This document shows positions 1 to 7,603 of a DNA stretch of 64,000 bases, piece after piece (the stretch's first letter is position 1; every line of letters begins with the position of its first letter). This DNA is from G963663365 sp963663365. Its GTDB lineage: Bacteria > Hinthialibacterota > Hinthialibacteria > Hinthialibacterales > G963663365. The notes under the pieces are model-generated. The model saw only the letters and a program-made list of their open reading frames with translations. It did not search any database and was not told where the DNA came from. The position numbers and the translations under genes are program-made. The DNA lies in contig CAXXIH010000004.1 of assembly GCA_963663365.2 (NCBI GenBank), positions 558,001 through 622,000 on the forward strand, read 5' to 3'.

Positions 1-3000
1 TTCGCCGGTTCCGCCCTCGCCCGGGTCGAAAACAACCGGCTGGCCACTGTTCGGACTCTGCGTGAAGCCGGTATCACCGACCTGTAACAGACCGCCTTCA
101 TTCGTAACCTGGGCCAGTACCACCTGGCCAAGAGCGCGGGTTGCGCCATTGGTAAAGATGCCCAGAATCTGACCATCGGTCGAAATCGAAACACTATCCA
201 ATGCACCGACCGCGCGGCCATCTTGTTCTAGCAGCGTGGCCGTATCCTTGGCCTGGCCAAACTGAGTCATACCGGTCAGATCCAGCGAGAAGGAGATCGG
301 GGTCACACCGCCGTTGACCGGATCTTCGCCATCCGGGTCAAAGTTAATTGTCGGCGTATCGCTTGATCCGTCTCCGTAGCTGTTGAAAAGTCCTTCGCTG
401 GTAAAGTCGATTGTACCGGTATAGCCGAGGGGTACATTATCCACATTGTTGGGAAGGACCACCTGCCAGCCCCAGGAGTTGTTACGAACGCCTGTGCTGT
501 GGAAGGTATTGGTTTCAAACGGGCTGACATCATCGGCCGCAACCGCGATTCCATTGGCAATAGCTGCGCCATTGGCGGTTGAATCCAACCGGTCTAGCGT
601 GCCATCACCGTCGGCATCTTGGGCAATACCGAATCCCCGCGAGTTAAAGAGCGCATTAAAGGCGTTGTTTTGAGCCTCAAAAGCCTGGGTGCCCGCAAAG
701 AAACCGGCCGTCTGTTCGGAAGTAGGCAACCGGGATGGATTGTCATCATAGACACCGCTCGTGAGCGCCACAATCTGCACCCCGGAGTCAAACACACCTA
801 AGGGATCGGGGGCTAACGCTGGATTGGTGTCCCGAGGATCATGAACAAGCGCGAGAGCACCGTCCTGTTCAAATGGCCGGGTATCTGTTGCATCGTTGTT
901 TTCAAGTTTTCCATCGAGGCCAACCGCCGTACTTCCGAGCGCGCCGGCAAAGTCCGTATCACCCACCTCAAAAGCCAGGCCTAAATCAACGGTGTTAAAG
1001 GGATCGGAGGTAAATCCGGTCACACCACCGGCAATGACATCGTCGACTTCATTATCAGCGGAAAGGTTTCCGGTACCGTCATCGCGTAAGGTGCTCACAC
1101 GAATCGAACGGGTTTTGGCGGCCAAATCAAGTTGCAGGGCCAGCTGTTCCTCGCCTCCCGCGTTGGTTGCGAGAGCCGCCGCACGAGCGATATCGAGTTG
1201 AGGATTGCTGCTGAGTTCATACTCCACAGCCGAGCCCAAATTGCCACCCACAATCGTCCACTCCATCGAGCCTTCCGAAGTTAGATTAATATCGATTTGC
1301 GGCGCTGTCGCAGGAGTATCCAAAGTTGGAACAGCAAGAACGGTGCTTCCATTGACAATTAGACCATCCAAATCGCCGGCAGTCACTGCATCATCAAAGA
1401 CAGTGTTAAGTGGATCATCGGCCATGGTAGAGATAGCGGCGCTGATTCCGGCCAGAGCAGAGTTGATCCGCGTTTCGATGTTATTGCGGATACTTTCAAG
1501 CGTGGTGTCTTCTTCGAAACCATCTTCGCCCATCAAGCCACCGCCGATATTGAGCCGCTCGCTATCGGTGACATCCAAAGCCTGCAATAGGGCAATGGAA
1601 TCAGCATTAAGCGCAACGCCCGTTGGAGTATTATCTACCGTGGTTTGTCCCGGATAATAGAAAGTACCGCCATTAAATGAGATCGCGCCATCGGAAATGC
1701 GCAGGCCGATCATCACATCCCCGGCATTAAAGGTCACCACACCCTGCGTGGCCACAATGTTATCCACCTGCGTGGCAGTATAGACAGCGGTGTTGTTGGT
1801 CGAATCGATAACCGGATATGAATATTTAATCGGGGGCGGGAAGCCGCCTTCTAAAATCTCGCGGCCATCACGATCGCGGAGTTCGCTCAGCGGGGTTGTA
1901 GAAATGGCCTCGGTCGGGCGCGTATCTTTGGCAAATCCCAGTGTCAACGTGTGAGAGTTACCTTGGGAATCAAAAATCTCAATCGATGAAGTGGAATTGG
2001 CCTGCCGGAATGACTCGGTGCGGACTGTCGAGTTGGCGGCAACATCCAATGTTTTTGTAAAATTCGGATCGTCACGGGTTACAAAAATCTCGCCGATCAG
2101 TTCGCTGTTGGTGGGCGGGATCGTATTGCTGCCGCGTGGTTCGAGACCAAGGCGTAAACCTTCAAGCGAATCGTTTTGTGTACGGAACACAAACTGTCCC
2201 AGGTCGGAATCGAACTGAACATCGAAACCGCTCTGCGCACCCTGCACACTCTGTTCGACAGTCATATCGAGAGCCGAATCGAGCGCGTCTTGTAAATCTT
2301 CAATCGTTGTATCCTCGGTGATCGACATAATCACGCCCGCGCCCAGGCCGAAATCGAAAGTGGCCAGGTCGATGGTCGGATCGACCGTATCGGGAGCGTC
2401 GCCGAGTTGCACAAAACCGGTCTCAAAACGAAGAACATCACCGGCTACCAGCCCCAGGCTTTCGCCATAACGGTTAAACAGGCCGCGCAGGTTACTGGAA
2501 ACCTTAGCCGCTTGTTCTTCCGATTCAGGATCCACATTACCGCCGGCATTCACAAATGTTGTTTCTTCAGCCGGAATGCTGACATTAAAGTCAATCTTTA
2601 GGTCATTGATAGGATTCTCATTGTCGATCTGGCCTAAGGAGTTTGCCTGACGGCCCAGGAGACGGTTACCCGTACCGGGATCGATAATGTATCCAGCGGA
2701 ATCAAGCGTGAAGTTGCCCGCACGGGTAAGTATCTCTTGCGAGCTGCTATTTCTAGTTACAAAGAATCCATCACCCTGAATAGCCAGGTCCAGCAGGCGT
2801 CCGGTGGTTTGGACATTACCTTGAGTAAAGATCAAATCCACCGATCCCAAACTGACGCCGGTTCCTAACTGGCGGGGATTAACACCACCGGTGCTTCCTT
2901 CCGCTCCCACACCGGCAAAAAGTGTTTGTGAGTAAATATCATCAAAGGTGGCGCGGCTGGCGCGATACCCAACCGTATTGACATTGGCAATGTTATTGCC

Positions 3001-3069
3001 GATAACGTCGATGCCCCGCGCCATCGCGGTAACACCGGTTAGTCCTGTAAAGATAGAACGAACTGTCAT
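1..3069 (-). CDS. flgE: Flagellar hook protein FlgE (C-terminus outside window)
   Basis: Hook subunit, exported by the flagellar type III apparatus and polymerised outside the cell between rod and filament. The N-terminus has the flagellar rod/hook signature (residues about 5-35: GLTGVTAMARGIDVIGNNIA, then NTVGYRA), followed by the FlgE N-terminal beta region (GDGFFVTRN, LTRAGNFTLD). The frame stays open for 1023 codons to the window edge, so the conserved C-terminal helix is not seen. This is more than twice the common FlgE length of about 400-450 residues; the excess is a Ser/Thr/Asp-rich central region, which in hook proteins forms the surface-exposed domains. It includes a DxDxDG calcium-loop-like motif (DADGDGTLD, residues 818-826). 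The ATG is preceded by GGGAGG at good spacing. It is last of the four hook genes seen. The family call is firm; how the extra domains fold is unknown. Confidence 0.95.
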   Translation of the reverse strand, partial: MTVRSIFTGLTGVTAMARGIDVIGNNIANVNTVGYRASRATFDDIYSQTLFAGVGAEGSTGGVNPRQLGTGVSLGSVDLIFTQGNVQTTGRLLDLAIQGDGFFVTRNSSSQEILTRAGNFTLDSAGYIIDPGTGNRLLGRQANSLGQIDNENPINDLKIDFNVSIPAEETTFVNAGGNVDPESEEQAAKVSSNLRGLFNRYGESLGLVAGDVLRFETGFVQLGDAPDTVDPTIDLATFDFGLGAGVIMSITEDTTIEDLQDALDSALDMTVEQSVQGAQSGFDVQFDSDLGQFVFRTQNDSLEGLRLGLEPRGSNTIPPTNSELIGEIFVTRDDPNFTKTLDVAANSTVRTESFRQANSTSSIEIFDSQGNSHTLTLGFAKDTRPTEAISTTPLSELRDRDGREILEGGFPPPIKYSYPVIDSTNNTAVYTATQVDNIVATQGVVTFNAGDVMIGLRISDGAISFNGGTFYYPGQTTVDNTPTGVALNADSIALLQALDVTDSERLNIGGGLMGEDGFEEDTTLESIRNNIETRINSALAGISAAISTMADDPLNTVFDDAVTAGDLDGLIVNGSTVLAVPTLDTPATAPQIDINLTSEGSMEWTIVGGNLGSAVEYELSSNPQLDIARAAALATNAGGEEQLALQLDLAAKTRSIRVSTLRDDGTGNLSADNEVDDVIAGGVTGFTSDPFNTVDLGLAFEVGDTDFAGALGSTAVGLDGKLENNDATDTRPFEQDGALALVHDPRDTNPALAPDPLGVFDSGVQIVALTSGVYDDNPSRLPTSEQTAGFFAGTQAFEAQNNAFNALFNSRGFGIAQDADGDGTLDRLDSTANGAAIANGIAVAADDVSPFETNTFHSTGVRNNSWGWQVVLPNNVDNVPLGYTGTIDFTSEGLFNSYGDGSSDTPTINFDPDGEDPVNGGVTPISFSLDLTGMTQFGQAKDTATLLEQDGRAVGALDSVSISTDGQILGIFTNGATRALGQVVLAQVTNEGGLLQVGDTGFTQSPNSGQPVVFDPGEGGTGE

Positions 3070-3273
3070 GTCGACCTCCCTGTCGGAGTGTTTCGGGCAT
3101 GAGCCTTCCGCCCATGCTGTACAATGGCTCCACATCTGGCGTTCAGTGGAACCCGGGGCTTCCTTCAGAGAGGGCCAGCCCCAATCGTCACATCATTTCC
3201 TTTCCGGGCCACAGTCCCGGCATCTCTATTTTCGGCCATAGGCCAAGCAGCTACCTCATTATTGCCTCCTGTT

Positions 3274-3672
3274 TCATGCGATTACTGTACTGTCGATATT
3301 TGTGAACACATTGCCGCGGACGGCGCTTGCATCGACCGCGGTTACAATCGTTTTGTTGGGTACATTGACAATAAAGGCGTTGTTGTCGACCAATACCAAA
3401 GATGTCTTCGATCCTTTTGAAGCGGCTTGGTCAATTGCTCCCGCCAAACGGGCCTGCCCCTGGCCATCCAGCGCAATCCCGCGTTGGTTGACACGCTGGC
3501 TGGCGTGGGCCGAAAAGTTGAGCCCTTGCTGCTCGGCCAAGACCTCATCAAAGGTCTTTCCGGCGGCATTCCGCTGGGAGCTGGTGGCCGAAATCCCCGG
3601 CTGCAAATAGACCGATGCAACCGGCGGCATCATCCCCTGCGAGGGTATGGTGAAATCAATCGGCTGGCTCAT
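3274..3672 (-). CDS. Flagellar operon protein, TIGR02530 family
   Basis: Small protein (132 aa) of the family found between flgD and flgE in many flagellar operons (TIGR02530, 'flg_new'). The family hallmarks are visible: FSAHASQRVNQRGI near residues 53-66, a Lys-Gly-Ser segment followed by SLVLVDNNAFIVNVPN, then TIVTAVDA and FTNIDSTVIA at the C-terminus. Its biochemical role is not established; the gene position suggests a function in hook assembly. The start codon overlaps the end of flgD by 17 bases, so the two are probably translationally coupled. About 200 bp without a gene separate it from flgE. Confidence 0.85.
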   Translation of the reverse strand: MSQPIDFTIPSQGMMPPVASVYLQPGISATSSQRNAAGKTFDEVLAEQQGLNFSAHASQRVNQRGIALDGQGQARLAGAIDQAASKGSKTSLVLVDNNAFIVNVPNKTIVTAVDASAVRGNVFTNIDSTVIA

Positions 3673-4339
3673 CTTCCGGCATCAACACTGAAAAGATTTG
3701 TGACATATCCACATACTGTCCGCTGACAGTGAGAATCGGATATCCATCGGCAAAACTGACAGCCTCAACGTTACCCGATAAGAAGACGCTCGAGGCCTCA
3801 ATATTGCCATCCTCATCGATCGGTGTGCCGACTTCGATGGTGTAATTACCCGAAGATAAAAATTCGCCATTGTCGCCCACACCGTAAAATGTGTAATCCT
3901 GCATCCCGGCTTCGGCGATGTTCATGGTCTGGGTGGCAACCACCCGTCCGCTTTCATTCGCGATTTGAATCACAACCTGTCCCGCTTCGGCCGGGAAACT
4001 GAAATCGAGAGCATCGCCTTCTGCAAAGTAGAAGCTGTCCACAGTGGCCTTAACATCCTTCCCGATAAGGGAAAGAGCTTGCGAGCTGGTCGAATTGGAT
4101 TGTGCTTCAAGAATGTCTTCTAAAAGCGCAGTCTGATTCTGCTGCTGCTCCAAACTGGAGAAGGTTGCTAATTCCGCAACAAACTCTTGGTTCTCAGTCG
4201 GATTAAGGGGATCTTGATTTTGCAGCTGGGCCACCAGCAACATCAAAAAGTCCGTTTGCGACACATCGTCCGCATTCGTGCTCGTCAACGTTGTCGTTCC
4301 CGATGACGAGTAAAGATCAGAAATACCTTCAGTAACCAT
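3656..4339 (-). CDS. flgD: Flagellar hook capping protein FlgD
   Basis: Scaffold protein that caps the growing hook and lets FlgE subunits assemble. The N-terminal FlgD motif is clear (residues about 25-60: TDFLMLLVAQLQNQDPLNP, then ENQEFVAELATFSSLEQ). It is followed by a FlgD Ig-like/tudor-like region including a FLSSGNYTIEVG segment that matches the usual G-x-Y-x-V part of the family. At 227 aa it is normal in length. It lies 10 bp downstream of fliK and overlaps the next gene, so it is inside the hook operon transcribed leftward from the sigma-54 promoter at 7016-7031. Confidence 0.95.
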   Translation of the reverse strand: MVTEGISDLYSSSGTTTLTSTNADDVSQTDFLMLLVAQLQNQDPLNPTENQEFVAELATFSSLEQQQNQTALLEDILEAQSNSTSSQALSLIGKDVKATVDSFYFAEGDALDFSFPAEAGQVVIQIANESGRVVATQTMNIAEAGMQDYTFYGVGDNGEFLSSGNYTIEVGTPIDEDGNIEASSVFLSGNVEAVSFADGYPILTVSGQYVDMSQIFSVLMPEDEPAD

Positions 4340-4349
4340 CTCAGGGCTC

Positions 4350-6935
4350 CTAAATCAGGCTTTGTTCGGCCATCAATTCATCAAAAGACACGGTTGTATC
4401 TTCAGGAGCATTCACAAGATGTTCCGTGTCTTGGGTTTCATATTGGTCTTTTGATGTGCCGTTTCTTTGGTTGGCACTATCTTGTTGAGCGTATTGGCGC
4501 TCTTGATCGGTGTATTCACGGTTATAGGCGTTACGTTCCGCGCCTTCTCGAGCCACCGTGACTCGATCTACACGGATTCCGCCGTCCTCAAGCGATGCAC
4601 GCAATAGGGACGCGCCACGTTCCAGCATCGTGCGGGTTTGTTCCTTGTCGGCCCATATCCGTGCCGAAACCACGCCGTCCTCTAAAACCAAACGGATATC
4701 GACTTGCCCCAGCGAGGCCGGCGACAGGCGTAACGTCACATGGCTTCGGTTTTCGCCAATCTGAGAGCTGACACCGCGCACAATCTGACGTGAGACCGAC
4801 TCGAATTTCTCGATATTTTCTTGCATCGATGTGTTGCTGGTGGAGGTTGTTTGAGTTTGCGCGCGGGAAGTAGCCGTACTGGTGGTGCGTGCCGCGTCTT
4901 GCACATGCTCCGCTATTTTGACTTCCGTTTCGGCTTTGACCGGTTCGCGCCGGTCTACAACAGGAGCATCAGCAGCCTTGGGCGCCATCACGGTTTTCTC
5001 ACGATGCGCCTCAGTCACCAGTTCTTTTTCGGCACTGGATAATTCAATTTTGTTGGACGTACTCTCCGAATTCTCTTCACCCTTGCCCGTCAAGAATGAT
5101 TTCAAATCTTGGGCATGAGCATTGTGATTCTTCGCATCCCCATCCGCATTGTCGCCTGTGCCATCCGATGACTCGCTGGCCAGAACTTCAACGGTGAGTT
5201 TCTCCCCATTCACATCAACTTGGATCCCGCTTTGGCCTTCAGAGTCGCCCTTGGTCACATGCAGGACAACGTCTTTATTTTCAGTACGGATAGCCTCCGG
5301 AAGCGATTCGGTAGGAATCCGCAAATAGACTTCCTCTTTCGCGGATGCTTTGACCGTGTCGGAGGTTGTTTCAGCTGCGGTTTCGGCGGCGGCCGCTTCA
5401 GAAGCAGTAGCGGCTTTGGCAGCCGCAGCCACAGCAGCGACTTGTTCCGCGCTTGCTTTTACAACTTCGGCAGCCTGTTTGACATCCGAAGTTGCAGTGT
5501 TTTCAGTTGTTGTAGTTGTTGAAGAGGCCGTAGTCGTAGTAGAGGCTGACTGTTTAGAATCCGTCTGACTTTGAACCGGGGCTTGTTGGAGAGCCTCGGC
5601 CGCCTTCTCAATCACTGGAGCGGACATTTCCGCCGGACCGTGATTCTGCACAACAGAAGGTTCACCGCTTGCCGCGGCCTTTTGCGCGGCCACCATCAAT
5701 TCACCCGCCACTGCCTCTGGTTTTTGTGGTTCCGAGTTTTGTAATTCCAACTTCGGCGCATCGGGATTGACAACGGTTTTGCCATCCGGACCGGATTGCT
5801 GGCTAGCCGCATTGAGTGCTTCAATCAGGGCCTGTAACTCGGTCAACAATGTCTGCGCATCGCCTGTACCGGTTGCGTCTGTTTGTGCTTCAATGCCGGT
5901 TTGCGTTTCAATGTCTATTTGCGTTTCAATGTCTATTTGTGCTTCAATGTCTGATTGTGCTTCAATGTCTGATTGTGTTTCAATGTCTGTTTGTGCTTCA
6001 ATGTCTATTTGTGCTTCAATGCCGGTTTGCGTTTCAATGTCTATTTGTGCTTCAATGTCTGTTTGTGCTTCAGCGCCTTCGTTTACATTCGTCTCCGGCA
6101 CCTCAAGCGTCTGCAAAACGTCTGTACTTAATGCCGTTGCCGTAGTGTCTCCATCCTGAGCCGTTGATTCATTTTGGGCCTGCTGAAAAGCAGCAAGCGC
6201 TTGGGCCAATAATTCCGGCAACGGGATAGCAACCAATTCGGGCATGTTGTTCTGAAGTGGCTTATTGGAGATGTCGCCAGATTCCGGAATGGAGGTTTTC
6301 GTAGTGGCCTGCTCATTGACAGGCGCAATAGTCAAGAGCGAACTGACATCGCTTGTTGAGGTTTCTGAGTCTATTTCTAACTCTGGTACTGATTCTGATA
6401 CTGCATCTAATTGAAGGGTCGCGGATTGCTGTTCACCATCAGTAGCAGCCTGGTTGGCATTAAGCCGCGCCAGAATAGCTGAAAGCAGTTGGACCGATAC
6501 CAATAGCCGTCCACGCTCATCCAATCCCAAGGCGGCAGCGTTTGCCGGTTCGGTCTGGGAAGCAGCATCGGTGCTTAAGACTTCACCTGAAGGCTGTGTC
6601 ACCGCCGATTCGGTGAAAACGATCTGAGCGGGAAGATCTTCGATTCCTTTGGCATGATTAAGGGATGAAAGCAATTCGGGCGGAAGTCCACTGGCCATAT
6701 CCTCCAGCTGTTCTATGGCATCGGCAATTTCTTCTGCATCAAGAGTTGTCGCACCACCCGCAGAGCCGCCGCCCTTTGAATTGGCGCTTAGTAGGCAAGC
6801 CAAGATTCCCGCAAAGTCTTGGGCTCCAGCCCCTGACTGCTGCGAAAACAATCCCTCAGCTGAACCAAATACGGCACTTGCGGCACTCCCCGCAGAGTTC
6901 GGAACAACCGGCAATAGCAACTCCGTTGCGTTCAT
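4350..6935 (-). CDS. fliK: Flagellar hook-length control protein FliK
   Basis: FliK is exported during hook growth and acts as a molecular ruler, switching the export gate to filament substrates. The conserved C-terminal switch domain is visible about 130 residues from the end (VTLRLSPASLGQVDIRLVLE, then ARIWADKEQTRTMLERG and LRASLEDGGIRVDRVTV). The rest is long, low-complexity, Ala/Glu/Thr-rich sequence as expected for the ruler. At 861 aa it is about twice the length of enterobacterial FliK. The frame extends 16 codons further upstream, but the ATG at 6935 has AGGA nine bases before it and begins MNATELLLPV, so I start there. A block of hexapeptide repeats (about residues 286-351) is annotated separately. 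It is the first gene of the hook operon. Confidence 0.92.
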   Translation of the reverse strand: MNATELLLPVVPNSAGSAASAVFGSAEGLFSQQSGAGAQDFAGILACLLSANSKGGGSAGGATTLDAEEIADAIEQLEDMASGLPPELLSSLNHAKGIEDLPAQIVFTESAVTQPSGEVLSTDAASQTEPANAAALGLDERGRLLVSVQLLSAILARLNANQAATDGEQQSATLQLDAVSESVPELEIDSETSTSDVSSLLTIAPVNEQATTKTSIPESGDISNKPLQNNMPELVAIPLPELLAQALAAFQQAQNESTAQDGDTTATALSTDVLQTLEVPETNVNEGAEAQTDIEAQIDIETQTGIEAQIDIEAQTDIETQSDIEAQSDIEAQIDIETQIDIETQTGIEAQTDATGTGDAQTLLTELQALIEALNAASQQSGPDGKTVVNPDAPKLELQNSEPQKPEAVAGELMVAAQKAAASGEPSVVQNHGPAEMSAPVIEKAAEALQQAPVQSQTDSKQSASTTTTASSTTTTTENTATSDVKQAAEVVKASAEQVAAVAAAAKAATASEAAAAETAAETTSDTVKASAKEEVYLRIPTESLPEAIRTENKDVVLHVTKGDSEGQSGIQVDVNGEKLTVEVLASESSDGTGDNADGDAKNHNAHAQDLKSFLTGKGEENSESTSNKIELSSAEKELVTEAHREKTVMAPKAADAPVVDRREPVKAETEVKIAEHVQDAARTTSTATSRAQTQTTSTSNTSMQENIEKFESVSRQIVRGVSSQIGENRSHVTLRLSPASLGQVDIRLVLEDGVVSARIWADKEQTRTMLERGASLLRASLEDGGIRVDRVTVAREGAERNAYNREYTDQERQYAQQDSANQRNGTSKDQYETQDTEHLVNAPEDTTVSFDELMAEQSLI
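5881..6078 (-). repeat. Eleven tandem 18-bp units inside fliK
   Basis: Exactly 11 head-to-tail 18-bp units with few substitutions, in frame, coding for hexapeptides of the type D/G-I-E-A/T-Q-x on the fliK strand. Units differ mainly at a Thr/Ala codon, at Asp/Gly and at the last residue. Because the unit is a multiple of three, slippage would add or remove six residues without breaking the frame. This is a minisatellite within a gene, not a CRISPR array: there are no spacers. Confidence 0.95.
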
Positions 6936-7015
6936 ATAGGACCATCCTGGTCGGTAATCAGGGGACGAATCCCCAGAGTCCACGCCCTAAAATGGGCGGG
7001 GTTCAGGATTCCCAT

Positions 7016-7031
7016 TGCAACCCAGGTGCCA
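7016..7031 (-). promoter_or_regulatory. Sigma-54 (-24/-12) promoter of the hook operon
   Basis: Reading the minus strand the site is TGGCAC-CTGGG-TTGCA, a full match to the sigma-54 consensus TGGCAC-N5-TTGCW. The predicted transcription start is near 7005, giving a leader of about 70 bases before fliK at 6935. A run of T and A (7039-7055) lies just upstream. The leader contains a small hairpin (CGCCC/GGGCG near 6983-6999). The rest of the 6936-7243 gap between fliK and folB shows nothing else I can support. An RpoN activator (FlgR/FleQ type) would be needed; none is in the window. Confidence 0.88.
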
Positions 7032-7243
7032 GGCGCGTTTTTTTTTGAAAAAACTCTTTTGCAGCCATTAAGGTTCTGTGCTAGGTGCCGATAACTCCGC
7101 CACTTAGCTCAATTCTACGGTCCGGATTCGCTGCCTGGACGATTTGGAGGGCTAGTGCTTACACTGGGCAAGAGCCGCACCGGGGCAGGCAAGGTTAGCC
7201 TAGTGCCGCTTCGCGCCACCTTGATGAGTAGAAAGCCATAATC

Positions 7244-7603
7244 ATGGAACAAATCAGAGTCATTGGATTTGAGATCGAGGCCTGTCACGGCTGTTCGCCC
7301 GGCGAAAAGACCAACCCGCAACGCTTTTTGCTGAATGTAACTGTCGACATCGCCGACAGGGAAAAACAGGATGACGACCTAGAAACAACGCTTAGCTATT
7401 TGGATGTCATCGAAATCTGTCGTTCTGTAATGAACGGGCCCCATCGACACCTCATGGAAACGCTGGCCGGTGAAATTGCGGATAGGATCGTCGCTCTCAA
7501 ATACGTAGCCGGAGTGGAAATCGAAATTGAAAAGTGCAATCCGCCTATTCCGGACTTTACAGGCCGTGTTGGTGTCCGGATTTACAGAGAGGCCTCGGTA
7601 TAG
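7244..7603 (+). CDS. folB: Dihydroneopterin aldolase FolB
   Basis: Converts 7,8-dihydroneopterin to 6-hydroxymethyl-dihydropterin and glycolaldehyde in folate synthesis; cytoplasmic. The whole 119-residue protein fits the T-fold family: IRVIGFEIEACHG at the start, the catalytic-region Glu in GEKTNPQRF, LSYLDV, the LMETLAGEIADRI helix holding the substrate-anchoring Glu, and the conserved Lys in IEIEKCNPPI (the usual following Pro is Cys). The gene stands alone; other folate genes are not in the window. Its 3' end overlaps the convergent sensor gene by 22 bp. No strong SD sequence precedes the ATG. Confidence 0.88.
   Translation: MEQIRVIGFEIEACHGCSPGEKTNPQRFLLNVTVDIADREKQDDDLETTLSYLDVIEICRSVMNGPHRHLMETLAGEIADRIVALKYVAGVEIEIEKCNPPIPDFTGRVGVRIYREASV

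Noticed and set aside
5881..6078. Possible CRISPR-like repeat array
   Set aside because: Units are contiguous 18-mers with no spacers and they encode protein in frame.
5767..6159. Plus-strand open frame with Met/Ser/Cys repeats over the fliK minisatellite
   Set aside because: It is the antisense shadow of the fliK 18-bp repeats; the fliK strand has ribosome site, conserved domain and operon context.
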